This document shows positions 36,732 to 45,360 of a stretch of 64,000 nt of DNA, in pieces; positions within the stretch are counted from its first letter, which is position 1; the number at the start of each line of letters is the position of its first letter. The position numbers and the translations under genes were made by a program. Source of the DNA: an uncultured Bacilli bacterium (GTDB lineage Bacteria; Bacillota_I; Bacilli_A; RF39; UBA660); NCBI GenBank assembly GCA_910583945.1, contig CAJTYF010000004.1, forward strand, positions 12,042 through 76,041, in the 5' to 3' direction. The notes beneath the pieces were generated by a model, which worked only from the letters and a program-made list of their open reading frames with translations, was not told the DNA's origin and made no database searches.

Positions 36732-37019
36732 ATGAAAATTATAGGTATTGAAGAAAGAATTGGCGTGTATGAAGATAAGCCATTTCATAATGTTAATTTT
36801 CATTGTGCGGAAGAGTTTAACAACGATAAAAGCGAAGGACTTAAGGTTTCAGTAGTTAAAGTAAGATATGATGTCTTAACCAAAACTTTTGGGAAAGAAT
36901 TAACTACATCAGAAATTAAAAGTCTTGTAGGTAAATATATAGAAGAATTCCTATACGATAGATATAGAAATGTTAGTTATGTTGAATTTGCTGACTCTAC
37001 CGAAACAAGCAAAAAATAA
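36732..37019 (+). CDS. Small conserved-type protein upstream of rep
   Basis: 95 residues; starts MKIIGIEERIGVYEDKPFHNV and follows AAAGGAG. A small protein of this kind usually opens the replication/transfer operon of Tn916-like elements. The product is soluble and its function unknown. Confidence 0.65.
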   Translation: MKIIGIEERIGVYEDKPFHNVNFHCAEEFNNDKSEGLKVSVVKVRYDVLTKTFGKELTTSEIKSLVGKYIEEFLYDRYRNVSYVEFADSTETSKK

Positions 37020-37114
37020 GTTACTTATTGACTTATTGACTACCGATTTGTTACATCTTGCTATTGTTTTAAATAGTAGCAAGATTAACATTAAGGTAAA
37101 TTTATAAAAATTAT

Positions 37115-37135
37115 TGCTACATGCTACATGCTACA
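37115..37135 (+). repeat. Three tandem 7-bp iterons
   Basis: TGCTACA is repeated three times without gaps and ends at the foot of the origin hairpin. In CRESS-type replicons short iterons beside the stem-loop bind Rep. Confidence 0.8.
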
Positions 37136-37163
37136 TATAAGGGGTAATACTAGCCCTTATATG
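37134..37163 (+). other. Candidate Rep origin hairpin (nick site in loop)
   Basis: A perfect 10-bp stem, CATATAAGGG/CCCTTATATG, holds the loop GTAATACTAG. The loop contains TAATACTAG, which matches 7 of 9 positions of the geminivirus nonanucleotide TAATATTAC that Rep nicks. It lies 128 bp before the rep start and next to the iterons. Confidence 0.75.
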
Positions 37164-37169
37164 GTGGGG

Positions 37170-37205
37170 GGCTAAAGTGGCTACGCCACTCGCCCCACTC
37201 ATGGG
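37170..37205 (+). other. GC-rich second hairpin in the origin region
   Basis: AGTGGC-TAC-GCCACT inside an outer GGGGC/GCCCC pair, a GC-rich island in AT-rich surroundings directly after the origin hairpin. It may be a single-strand initiation site or part of the origin. Confidence 0.5.
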
Positions 37206-37237
37206 CGTGTATTAACTAGTATATGTATTAGCGCATT

Positions 37238-37252
37238 AGTTCTTTGAAAATT
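37238..37252 (+). promoter_or_regulatory. boxA-like motif in the rep leader
   Basis: AGTTCTTTGAAAATT resembles the boxA antitermination signal of rRNA leaders. Nearly the same motif is at 31235-31249 in the outer element's leader. Confidence 0.45.
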
Positions 37253-37290
37253 TAATAATAATCTAAACTTTTAAAAATAGGAGTGATAAC

Positions 37291-38301
37291 ATGGCAGATA
37301 ATAGCCAAAGTCGTAAATGGGCTTTAACGATTAACAACCCACTAGAACACGGCTTTACGGACGAAGTAATAAAAGAAACTTTGCAAAAATTCGCTCTTGA
37401 CTACTATTGTATGTGTAAGGAAATCGGCAACGAAACACAAACGCTACATATCCATATCTTTATTTATTCAAAATCGCCGATTCGCTTTACAACGATACAG
37501 AGTCGCTTTAACAAAATAGCACATATAGAAAAAGCCTATGGGACTATACAAGATAATATTGACTATGTGAGAAAAACGGGCAAGTTTGAAAATACCGACA
37601 AAGCCGAAACATCTGTTGAGGGCAGTTTTGAAGAATACGGAACGATACCATCGGAATTACAAGAAAAAGACCCCGTTATAGGGCAATTATTAGAAGATAT
37701 AAAAGATGGTAAGTCAAACATCGAGATTATAGAAAATAACCCACAATGGGCTTTAAAAATACGAGATATAGACTTGATAAGAGAAACTTATCTAGCCGAT
37801 AAGTACATGAGAGAAAACCGAGATATAGTTTGTACATATGTCTTTGGGCATACAGGCGTTGGTAAGACACGAGATATATACAAAAGACATGGTGCTAAAA
37901 ATATATGTCGTATCACGAATTATGCAAGTAGTAGAGGCGTAAATTTTGACTCATATAAAAGCACTATGAATACCCTAGTATTTGAGGAATTTCATAGTCA
38001 AATACCCATCGGTGATATGCTTAATTATACCGATATATATCCCCTTATGCTACCCGCGAGATATAGTGATAAGGTGGCTTGTTACACTTATGTCTATATA
38101 ACTTCAAATGTTCCCCTAGAGGAGCAATATTATGACTTACGATGTGGTTTAAAGTATAGAGCAGTTTGGGACGCGTTTTTGCGTAGAATTCATAACATAA
38201 TTGAGTACAAAAGTGATGGCTCAATTATAGTACATAAAATGACTAAAAAATTGGAGGAATTAGAAAATGAAGAAAATAAAACGAATAATGAAAAAAATTA
38301 A
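37291..38301 (+). CDS. CRESS-type rolling-circle Rep with superfamily 3 helicase
   Basis: A 336-residue Rep with HUH endonuclease motifs WALTINNP (10-17), HIHIFI (53-58) and YVRK with catalytic Tyr92 (92-95), then a helicase with Walker A GHTGVGKT (186-193), Walker B VFEEF (230-234) and ITSN (270-273). This two-domain plan is that of eukaryotic CRESS-DNA virus Reps and their bacterial plasmid relatives. It would nick the hairpin at 37134-37163 to start rolling-circle replication of the excised element. The end overlaps the coupling-protein gene by 35 bp. Confidence 0.92.
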   Translation: MADNSQSRKWALTINNPLEHGFTDEVIKETLQKFALDYYCMCKEIGNETQTLHIHIFIYSKSPIRFTTIQSRFNKIAHIEKAYGTIQDNIDYVRKTGKFENTDKAETSVEGSFEEYGTIPSELQEKDPVIGQLLEDIKDGKSNIEIIENNPQWALKIRDIDLIRETYLADKYMRENRDIVCTYVFGHTGVGKTRDIYKRHGAKNICRITNYASSRGVNFDSYKSTMNTLVFEEFHSQIPIGDMLNYTDIYPLMLPARYSDKVACYTYVYITSNVPLEEQYYDLRCGLKYRAVWDAFLRRIHNIIEYKSDGSIIVHKMTKKLEELENEENKTNNEKN

Positions 38302-39481
38302 TATTATAAAGGTTTTAATTGTAGAATTATACCTAGTATTAGCACAATTAATATGGCACTTAAGAGTCTATGCAATAGATTACATGGTTTCAAAAACCAC
38401 TACCGAATTACAAATAAAAATGATAAATGCAGTAGTTAATATTGGACTTGTAATAATTTTATCAATAATTTTAATCGCTTTAATTATAACTCTTAAAAGA
38501 CACAATAAAGACAAAGAAGAAGAACAAAAAAATGTTCAAGATGTTGGCTTAAAAAATGAAAGTGGCGAATTCATAGAAATAGTTGAGATTTTAGATGGCG
38601 AAGAAGAAAACGAATGTATACTTGTTGTAGACCCTAAAAATCTTTCTATTGAAAAATTAAGGGCTAGACAAGACGATGTAGAAACGGCTTATCATATAGA
38701 TATACATTATATGACACCAAGAATACCAACAAAATACATAAATATTTATGCAACGCCTAGAGATTTATTACACCCTAAACTATTCCAAGTAACCTTAAAT
38801 GACAACTTACTAGACGACTTTTTAACGGCTTTAGTAGTTGGAAGTACGGGAAGTGGTAAAACATATTTTACACATCAATTACTAGGAAAAATAGTCTTAA
38901 ATAAATCTTGTAATGGTGAAGATGTACGAGTCTTTATAAGTGATATTAAAAATGAAGATTTTAGACAATTTAAAAATCGTCCTAATTATTATGGTATCAA
39001 TGCAGTAGATGGAATTAAAGAAGTTCATAAAATATTTGAGGAGCGTATGGAAAATGACGAAGACAACGAAGATAAAGAAACAATTATTCTTTTAATTGAA
39101 GAATATGCAGTGCTTATCAATTCAATAAAGGATAAAAGTGATAAAGAAAAACTTAAAGATATGGTTGCAGATTTATTGTTTGCTGGGCGTAGTAAAAAAA
39201 TAATAACAATAGTAAGTCTACAAAGAGCAGATGCAGAATACTTTGTAAGAGGTGCAAGAGAACAATTTAAAAAAATAATATTGATGGGCGAAATTTCAGA
39301 TACTCAAATGAAAATGCTTGTAGACGAAAGAAAACGAAAACAATTTAAAGAAATAAACCCAAGAGGATACGGATACCTTTGTGAAGATGGAAAAATGAAA
39401 GTTACGCGTATTAAAGTAGCCGAAATTTCACAAAAGGACAAAGAAGACATTGACAATATTATAAGTAGTAAGATGGTTTAA
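38267..39481 (+). CDS. FtsK/SpoIIIE-like coupling protein (TcpA type)
   Basis: A 404-residue protein with two N-terminal membrane segments (about 11-30 and 52-76), Walker A GSTGSGKT (192-199) and Walker B ILLIEEYAVL, ending in a compact ATPase. Such proteins move DNA during conjugation. Together with Rep it forms the minimal transfer kit of a mobilizable Tn916-like element that borrows a conjugation machine. Its start, after GGAGG, overlaps rep. Confidence 0.85.
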   Translation: MKKIKRIMKKINIIKVLIVELYLVLAQLIWHLRVYAIDYMVSKTTTELQIKMINAVVNIGLVIILSIILIALIITLKRHNKDKEEEQKNVQDVGLKNESGEFIEIVEILDGEEENECILVVDPKNLSIEKLRARQDDVETAYHIDIHYMTPRIPTKYINIYATPRDLLHPKLFQVTLNDNLLDDFLTALVVGSTGSGKTYFTHQLLGKIVLNKSCNGEDVRVFISDIKNEDFRQFKNRPNYYGINAVDGIKEVHKIFEERMENDEDNEDKETIILLIEEYAVLINSIKDKSDKEKLKDMVADLLFAGRSKKIITIVSLQRADAEYFVRGAREQFKKIILMGEISDTQMKMLVDERKRKQFKEINPRGYGYLCEDGKMKVTRIKVAEISQKDKEDIDNIISSKMV

Positions 39482-39718
39482 ATGGTGGATAATATCAACT
39501 ATCAAGAATTTTGTAAAAATATGGTGTATGTCCCCATAAGTGAAAAATATACACTAACTATTGAAGAAGCGTCAAAGTATTTCCGTATCGGCGAAAATAA
39601 ACTTCGTAAATTAGCAGAAGAAAATTTAAACGCAAGTTGGGTTTTAATGAACGGCAACCGAATTCAAATAAAAAGAAAACAATTTGAAAAAATTATTGAT
39701 ACTTTAAATGTAATTTAA
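39482..39718 (+). CDS. Excisionase of the inner element (Tn916 Xis type)
   Basis: 78 residues with a winged-helix of the Tn916 excisionase kind ([26 protein letters not shown] ... [18 protein letters not shown] in pieces). It starts directly after the stop of the coupling gene, before the integrase, which is the normal xis-int order. Confidence 0.85.
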   Translation: MVDNINYQEFCKNMVYVPISEKYTLTIEEASKYFRIGENKLRKLAEENLNASWVLMNGNRIQIKRKQFEKIIDTLNVI

Positions 39719-39726
39719 TGAAAATC

Positions 39727-39767
39727 GAGCCTTATATGTGATATAATGTTATTGCATATCAAGGCTC
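39727..39767 (+). terminator. Attenuator-like hairpin between xis and int
   Basis: GAGCCTT/AAGGCTC 7-bp stem followed by TTTCT; a TATAAT box lies in the loop, so the region may both end xis transcripts and start int transcripts. Confidence 0.5.
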
Positions 39768-39795
39768 TTTCTATTATTGAAAGGAGCAAAAAAAT

Positions 39796-41085
39796 ATGAT
39801 AGAAAAAAGACGCGATAAAAAAAATCGTATTTTACATAACGGAGAGAGCCAACGAAAAGATGGAAGATATGTTTACAAATATACCGATAGTTTCGGTAAA
39901 CCACAATTTATATATGCTTGGAAGTTAGTACCAACCGATAAAACACCAAATGGGAAACGCGACGATAAATCTTTAAGAGAAAAGGAACAAGAGATTTTAA
40001 AAGACATTAGTGATGGAATCGACACCATAGGTAAAAAAATAAGTGTATGTCAATTATACGCTAAAAAGAATAATCAACGACCAAATGTTAAAGATAAAAC
40101 AAAAAAAGGACGAAATAGACTTATGAGATACCTAGAAGAAGATAAAATTGGTGCTTGTTCTATTGAAAACATTAAGATGTCGGACGCCAAAGAATGGGTT
40201 ATACGAATGAAAGAAAAAGGAATAGCCTACCAAACTATAAAAAATGATAAGCGTTCTTTATATTCGGCGTTTCAAATGGCTATACAAGACGACTATATAA
40301 GGAAAAACCCTTTTGAGTTTAAAATTGACGATGTAATAGAAAATGACACCGAGAAGAATATACCCCTTACATTAGAACAAGAAAAAAGCCTATATTCTTT
40401 TATAGAAAGTGATAAAACTTGTTCTAAATATTATGACGAAATTATTTTAATAAGAGAAACGGGACTTCGTATATCGGAATTTTGCGGACTAATAGAAACC
40501 GACCTAGATTTTGAAAATAGACTAATCAATATAGACCATCAACTTTTAAAAAATAGTGAACGAGGTTATTATATTGACGATACTAAAACCGATAATGGAG
40601 TTAGGAAAGTACCTATGAGCGACAAAGCGTATGAAATTTTTAAGTGTATAATAGAAAATCGTAAAAGTTCAAAGACTATTGTTATTGATGGTTATAGTGG
40701 GTTTTTATTTATAAATAGAAATGGTAACCCAAGAACAAATATAGAGTACGATGGTATTTTTAATCGAATTGTAAAAAAATATAATAAATGTCATGAGGAA
40801 AAACTTCCTAAAAAAATGACACCCCATACATTAAGGCATACTTTTTGTACTAATTGGGCTAACGATGGAATGAACCCTCGTACACTTCAATACATTATGG
40901 GACATAAAAATATTGAAATGACATTGAAGTATTATACACACCCTACTTATACATCGGCACAAGCAGAGATGGAAAGAATAATCAAGCAAAAGCAATTTTA
41001 CTACGAATTTACTACTTTTGAAAGCGAAAATATAAGAAATTATAAAAATATATGTGAACATCTTCCAAAAATAAAAATGTCTTAA
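39796..41085 (+). CDS. Tyrosine integrase of the inner element (Tn916 family)
   Basis: 429 residues: a Tn916-Int-like N-terminal DNA-binding domain (GRYVYKYTDSFGKPQFIYAW), a core-binding domain, and the catalytic domain with Arg in IRETGLRISEF, HTLRHTFCTNW, the GHKN His and the nucleophile Tyr in TLKYYTHPTY. The 3' end contains the right copy of the 33-bp repeat (40992-41024), so the last 19 residues may be contributed by the target site. Confidence 0.92.
   Translation: MIEKRRDKKNRILHNGESQRKDGRYVYKYTDSFGKPQFIYAWKLVPTDKTPNGKRDDKSLREKEQEILKDISDGIDTIGKKISVCQLYAKKNNQRPNVKDKTKKGRNRLMRYLEEDKIGACSIENIKMSDAKEWVIRMKEKGIAYQTIKNDKRSLYSAFQMAIQDDYIRKNPFEFKIDDVIENDTEKNIPLTLEQEKSLYSFIESDKTCSKYYDEIILIRETGLRISEFCGLIETDLDFENRLINIDHQLLKNSERGYYIDDTKTDNGVRKVPMSDKAYEIFKCIIENRKSSKTIVIDGYSGFLFINRNGNPRTNIEYDGIFNRIVKKYNKCHEEKLPKKMTPHTLRHTFCTNWANDGMNPRTLQYIMGHKNIEMTLKYYTHPTYTSAQAEMERIIKQKQFYYEFTTFESENIRNYKNICEHLPKIKMS
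40992..41024. repeat. Right boundary repeat of the inner element
   Basis: Matches 30 of 33 positions with 32740-32772. It reads QFYYEFTTFES in the integrase frame. Integrase 3' ends with ACTAC repeats can also be arm-type binding sites, so the crossover point is not fixed. Confidence 0.55.
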
Positions 41086-41469
41086 ATGCTTATAAATAAA
41101 GGTTATAAAGACATTTAAGAACTTATAAAAAGATAGTCAAAAAACTATATAACTTTTTTGAAAAAAGTTATAGGTAAAAAATGAACGAGGCACGTTTTGT
41201 TGCGAAGCAATGAAAGTGGCGATAGTGAATATTTTTACAATTATGAAAGGTTTACTCTTTCATAATTTATTAAATGATAAGTACCTAGTAGGTGCTTATT
41301 ATTTAATCTTGTTTATAAGCATTTGCCTTTACGTGAGTATTGGCATCCCGCGATTAAACAAGCAAGGGGTTATTAGGGAACTCCCTAATCTCACATGGGC
41401 TATGCCCTAGTGAGATAGGTCAATAAATAGACCTTTCCCTTAAAGAAGTACAAGCAAAGGAGGAATTAA
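41086..41469. other. Non-coding region before mobV, candidate oriT
   Basis: No convincing gene. A perfect 12-bp AT-rich inverted repeat (about 41147-41171) follows int. Further right are three hairpins: AAGTACC/GGTGCTT (41279-41297), ATTAGGGA-AC-TCCCTAAT (41372-41389) and CTCAC..GGGC-TAT-GCCC..GTGAG (41390-41414). Hairpins directly before a MobV gene are where its oriT is expected. Confidence 0.5.
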
Positions 41470-42903
41470 ATGTATGATGGCAAACAAGTTGTACGAGTAG
41501 AAACACAATATAAAAAAGATGATCTATATAATATAGGTGTCGAAATGAAAGACCGAAAAGGTACAGGTAATTATGATATAGAACGTAAAGTTTATAATAT
41601 AGAATATGTTTCACTTACTCAAAATAATTTATATCAAGAAGTGAAATACAATTTAAAGAAAAGAAAAATAGAATATTTAGATAGAGCAAAAACGAATCTA
41701 TTAAATGGTGTTACATTCACAAGTGGTCCTGAATTTTTTCAAGCACTAGGAATGGAATTTGTAGATAGTGGTAGAACATATCACACAGGAGATAAAAAAG
41801 GTCAAACAGTTATGATACCGAAAATAAAATCAAAGGAAGATATCCCAAATGCTGTATCTTTCTTTTTTGACTCCTGTATGGAATTTCTAAAAGATTATGT
41901 GGGCGAAGAAAACGTACTTCTTGCACAAATCCACTATGATGAAGATACCCCACATCTTCAAGCCTATTTCGTTCCTGTTGTAGATATGGTTAAAAGAAAA
42001 TGCTATGTCAAAGACAAAGATGGAAATGTTGTTAAAGATGAAGTTAAAAAGAAAGATGGTACTACTTCTATTGTTCCCAAATTACTTCGTGATAGCAAAG
42101 GTAAAATTGTCTATGAGGAAGTCAAAGGCAAATTTCTAAATTGCGATCAGTTTTGGAAACAAAAAGGTGGTAAATTATCTTTTCATCAAATGCAGAATGA
42201 CTTTAATAAATTTATAACTGAAAAAGGTTTTAATCTCTATCGAGGAGACATTGGAGCAAATAAACAAAATCAATCTAAATTAGAGTATGATATAGCCGAA
42301 AAAAAGGCTGAATTAGAAGAATTAAATCAAGAAAAGGAAAATACCCTACAAATAATTGAAAACTCAAAAAATGGGATTAAAAACCTAGAAAAAGAGGTTG
42401 ATAATGATTTACTAAATCCTGTAAAAAGAAAACTTGGTGGTTACAAAGAAGATGATGTATCTAAAATCATAGAATATACAAAAGGTTTAGAAAATAAAGT
42501 TACTATTCTATCTACTGATAATAACAACAAAGACTTGATGATTGATAAATTAACAAAGGAAAATAAGAATTTAAAAAATAATAGCGAACTAACCAAAAAA
42601 AATAAAATCATTAAGGAGCAAAAAACTACCATCAATGAACAAAAACAAGAAATTGGTAGATTAAGCGAATTAGTAGATATTTTGAATAATACTATTGATA
42701 GTATGAAAATCAAGTTTGAAAAAGAAGTTGAAAAGTGGAAAAATCTATTTAAAAAAATGTGTAAGGCAATAGATAAAGTTTTAGGTAGAGATAAGCCTAA
42801 AGAACGTTTAGAAGATTATGAAGATATTGCCGATGACATTAACTATGGTTACTATAACAAAAATAATGATAAAGACAAAGATGACTATGAAATTGGAATG
42901 TAG
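41470..42903 (+). CDS. MobV-family relaxase (Mob_Pre)
   Basis: A 477-residue relaxase. The Mob_Pre signature HYDEDTPHLQ (155-164) supplies the metal-binding His residues, followed by AYFVPV. A long coiled coil (about 270-440) and an acidic Asn/Asp-rich tail follow. MobV enzymes nick oriT and lead DNA into a host conjugation system. It starts after AAAGGAGG and stands upstream of the outer integrase; its natural upstream neighbour is the RepA-like ATPase. Confidence 0.92.
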   Translation: MYDGKQVVRVETQYKKDDLYNIGVEMKDRKGTGNYDIERKVYNIEYVSLTQNNLYQEVKYNLKKRKIEYLDRAKTNLLNGVTFTSGPEFFQALGMEFVDSGRTYHTGDKKGQTVMIPKIKSKEDIPNAVSFFFDSCMEFLKDYVGEENVLLAQIHYDEDTPHLQAYFVPVVDMVKRKCYVKDKDGNVVKDEVKKKDGTTSIVPKLLRDSKGKIVYEEVKGKFLNCDQFWKQKGGKLSFHQMQNDFNKFITEKGFNLYRGDIGANKQNQSKLEYDIAEKKAELEELNQEKENTLQIIENSKNGIKNLEKEVDNDLLNPVKRKLGGYKEDDVSKIIEYTKGLENKVTILSTDNNNKDLMIDKLTKENKNLKNNSELTKKNKIIKEQKTTINEQKQEIGRLSELVDILNNTIDSMKIKFEKEVEKWKNLFKKMCKAIDKVLGRDKPKERLEDYEDIADDINYGYYNKNNDKDKDDYEIGM

Positions 42904-42935
42904 AAATATAAATTTAAAGAAAGGATGTGATATCT

Positions 42936-44138
42936 ATGTCAGTATTTCAAGTAAAACCAAAAGAACAAACTAAAGATGGTCGCAAATGGATGTTTCAAGT
43001 CTATTACAAAGGATTAGATGGAATCAATAAAAAGTATCGTTCAAAAAAATTTTTAACGAAGAAAGAGGCTCAAGAGGCTGAAAGACAATTTGTATTAACC
43101 ATAGACCAAAGTATCAATCATAGAGATATGACTTTTAAAGATTTATATCTCGCCTTTTATGAATATCAAAGTGATAAGGTTAGAGAAACTACCATAAAAA
43201 CTTATCGTGATAGAATTAAATATTTAGAATTATTCGATAAAATCAAATTAAGAGAATTAAATATCAATCATTTTGAATTATGGAAAAAAGAAATAAATAA
43301 GTTACCTATTGCTACTTCCTATAAAAACGATTTATTCAAATTTGTAAAAGCAATTTTAAATTTTGGTAGAAGATGGTACGATTTTAATTTCGCACCTGTT
43401 TATAATAAAATGACTAATTTTACAGATCCAAATGAATTAAAAAAGGAAATGGAATTTTTTACAATAGATGAATTTCACAAATTTATTTCTGTTGAAGATG
43501 ATATAGTATTTAAACCTTTATTTGAAACTCTATATTATATGGGACTTCGTAAAGGAGAATTACGAGGGTTACAATGGAAAGATATTGATTTTAATAATAA
43601 AATGATGAAAATTCATAAACAAATACCATCAATTTATAGTATGGATAATTACAAAATAAGTCCTTTAAAAACAAAAAATAGTAATCGTGATTTACCTATC
43701 AATGACTTACTAATATATGACTTAAAAAAATTGTATAATAAACAAAAGGAATATAAAAATTTTAGTCAAGAATGGTTTGTTTTCGGAAATGAATTGCCTA
43801 TTCCTAAAGATGCTATTAGAACTAGAAAAAATAAAAATTGTAAACTTGCTGAAGTTAAACAAATTCGAGTACACGATTTTAGACATTCCTGTGCTTCATT
43901 TTTAATCAACTATGGTGCTAGTATTACTCTAGTAGCAAAATATCTAGGTCATACTAAAATTGATGAAACATTAAACACTTATTCACATATGTATCAAAAT
44001 AAACTTGAAGATATAGTAAAACTCATCAATAAAAGCACTCTACAAGAAATAAATTCTATGGAAGAAGAAAATTATATTGATGAATCTTTACAATATGATA
44101 TAGAAGATACAAAAGAAGATATAGAAATGTCTTTATAA
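42936..44138 (+). CDS. Tyrosine integrase of the outer element
   Basis: The start at 42936 follows AAAGGATGTG. The 400-residue protein has an arm-binding N-terminus (WMFQVYYKGLDGINKKYRSK), a core-binding domain (HRDMTFKDLYLAFYEYQSDKV in part) and the catalytic residues: Arg in YMGLRKGELRG, HDFRHSCASFL, the LGHT His and Tyr in TLNTYSHMY. It stands 52 bp from the right att repeat. Confidence 0.92.
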   Translation: MSVFQVKPKEQTKDGRKWMFQVYYKGLDGINKKYRSKKFLTKKEAQEAERQFVLTIDQSINHRDMTFKDLYLAFYEYQSDKVRETTIKTYRDRIKYLELFDKIKLRELNINHFELWKKEINKLPIATSYKNDLFKFVKAILNFGRRWYDFNFAPVYNKMTNFTDPNELKKEMEFFTIDEFHKFISVEDDIVFKPLFETLYYMGLRKGELRGLQWKDIDFNNKMMKIHKQIPSIYSMDNYKISPLKTKNSNRDLPINDLLIYDLKKLYNKQKEYKNFSQEWFVFGNELPIPKDAIRTRKNKNCKLAEVKQIRVHDFRHSCASFLINYGASITLVAKYLGHTKIDETLNTYSHMYQNKLEDIVKLINKSTLQEINSMEEENYIDESLQYDIEDTKEDIEMSL

Positions 44139-44146
44139 ATTTTAAA

Positions 44147-44187
44147 AAGAATGGTAGGCTCTTATGGGCTTACCATTCTTTTTTTAT
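44147..44187 (+). terminator. Terminator of the outer integrase
   Basis: AAGAATGGTA/TACCATTCTT stem followed by a seven-T run, ending 3 bp before the right att repeat. Confidence 0.8.
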
Positions 44188-44189
44188 GT

Positions 44190-44214
44190 ATTTTAGCACC
44201 TAAATAGCACCTAA
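44190..44214. repeat. Right attachment repeat of the outer element
   Basis: Exact direct copy of 25842-25866, located just after the integrase terminator: the expected place of attR. Confidence 0.75.
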
Positions 44215-44533
44215 ACACAATTTTGAAAATCTTAAAATCTTACAAACCTTTATAAATAAAGGGCAAAAAAAGTGGAGCACATTATATCGTGCTCCTTCAG
44301 GGGGTTTTGGTTGATTCACTTCTACATAGAATCGTAAAAGTGTTTCGAAAGGTTAGCATGATATCTATCATGCTAAGTAAATGATATAATGAAATAACTT
44401 CTTTGTCAAATAAATTCGTTCAATATTAGAAAAGATTTTTAAAAAATTTCAAATGCTCTCCTTTTATTAACTAATCTTTACAAATTTTATTTACAAAAAA
44501 TTTTGCAAAAATGCAAATATTTTGTAAAATACT
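44215..44533. other. Intergenic region right of the element, hairpin-rich
   Basis: No gene. It contains a minus-strand terminator GGAGCAC/GTGCTCC with ACTTTTTTT (44265-44295) preceded by CCCCCTGAAGG, a CACTT.TAC/GTA.AAGTG hairpin (about 44327-44342) and a perfect 10-bp stem TTAGCATGAT/ATCATGCTAA (44353-44376). These lie past the 3' end of the polysaccharide cluster and could end its transcript. Confidence 0.55.
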
Positions 44534-45337
44534 TTATTTTACTTGACTTTTACTCTCTTGTTTTAATTTTTCTAGTATTTTATTTTTAAATAATTTTGCA
44601 CTTAATCCTTGTTTGAATGTTTTTAATATCCTTAATATATTTATAATATAATAAAAACGAATATGGTTCTTTTTTAAAACTTTATTTGCTTCTTTAAAAT
44701 TTTTATAATATCCTTTTAGTCCATTTGTGCTTACTCCACCTGTTCTCATTATGACTAGGTATTCTCTTATATAGGAAAAAGTATAATTCTTCTTTATTAT
44801 TCGAGTCATAAAATCTAAATCGGCGCAAATTTTGTATTTTAGATTAAATTTTCCTATTTTATTATAGACTTCTTTTTTTAAATAAAGTGTTGGATGAGGC
44901 GGATGCCAAGTGATGTTCTTTTTATAAGGATAGGCTATAAAATTTCTTACAGGACTTTTTAAAGATTCATCCATAAAAACTAAGTCTCCGTAAACACCAG
45001 CGCATTTTTTCTTTTCAAATTCCTTTATTATCTTTTCAAAAACAAAGGAATTCGCCAAAATATCATCAGAATTGATTAAACCGACAATATCTCCAGTTGA
45101 CAACTTTATTCCTTTGTTCATAGCGTCATAAATTCCTTTATCATTTTCGGAAATGTATTTCAGCTTTCCTTTGAATTTTTTTTCATATTTTTTGATTATT
45201 TTTAATGTATTATCTTGGCTTTTTCCATCCACTAAAATGTATTCATAATTTTTATAGGTTTGTTTTAATACAGATTCTAAAGTATCTTTTATATTTTTTT
45301 CTGAATTATAACAGACGGTTATGATAGATATTTTCAT
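44534..45337 (-). CDS. GT2 glycosyltransferase
   Basis: A 267-residue GT-A fold enzyme: ISIITVCYNSEKNIKDTLES at the start, the DxD-like NSDD in GLINSDDILAN, and a C-terminal membrane-near helix. It transfers one sugar to the growing surface polymer on the inner face of the membrane. Donor and acceptor cannot be told. Last gene of the cluster. Confidence 0.88.
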   Translation of the reverse strand: MKISIITVCYNSEKNIKDTLESVLKQTYKNYEYILVDGKSQDNTLKIIKKYEKKFKGKLKYISENDKGIYDAMNKGIKLSTGDIVGLINSDDILANSFVFEKIIKEFEKKKCAGVYGDLVFMDESLKSPVRNFIAYPYKKNITWHPPHPTLYLKKEVYNKIGKFNLKYKICADLDFMTRIIKKNYTFSYIREYLVIMRTGGVSTNGLKGYYKNFKEANKVLKKNHIRFYYIINILRILKTFKQGLSAKLFKNKILEKLKQESKSQVK

Positions 45338-45360
45338 TTTTACACCTCTTAAATAAAATG

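Noticed and set aside
41210..41410. 66-residue ORF before mobV
   Set aside because: It covers the hairpin-rich candidate oriT, its last part is made of the inverted repeats, and it has no ribosome binding site.
44320..44376. Hairpins right of attR taken as a tRNA or tmRNA end
   Set aside because: No cloverleaf, T-loop or CCA-type end can be drawn; the stems fit terminators or simple inverted repeats.
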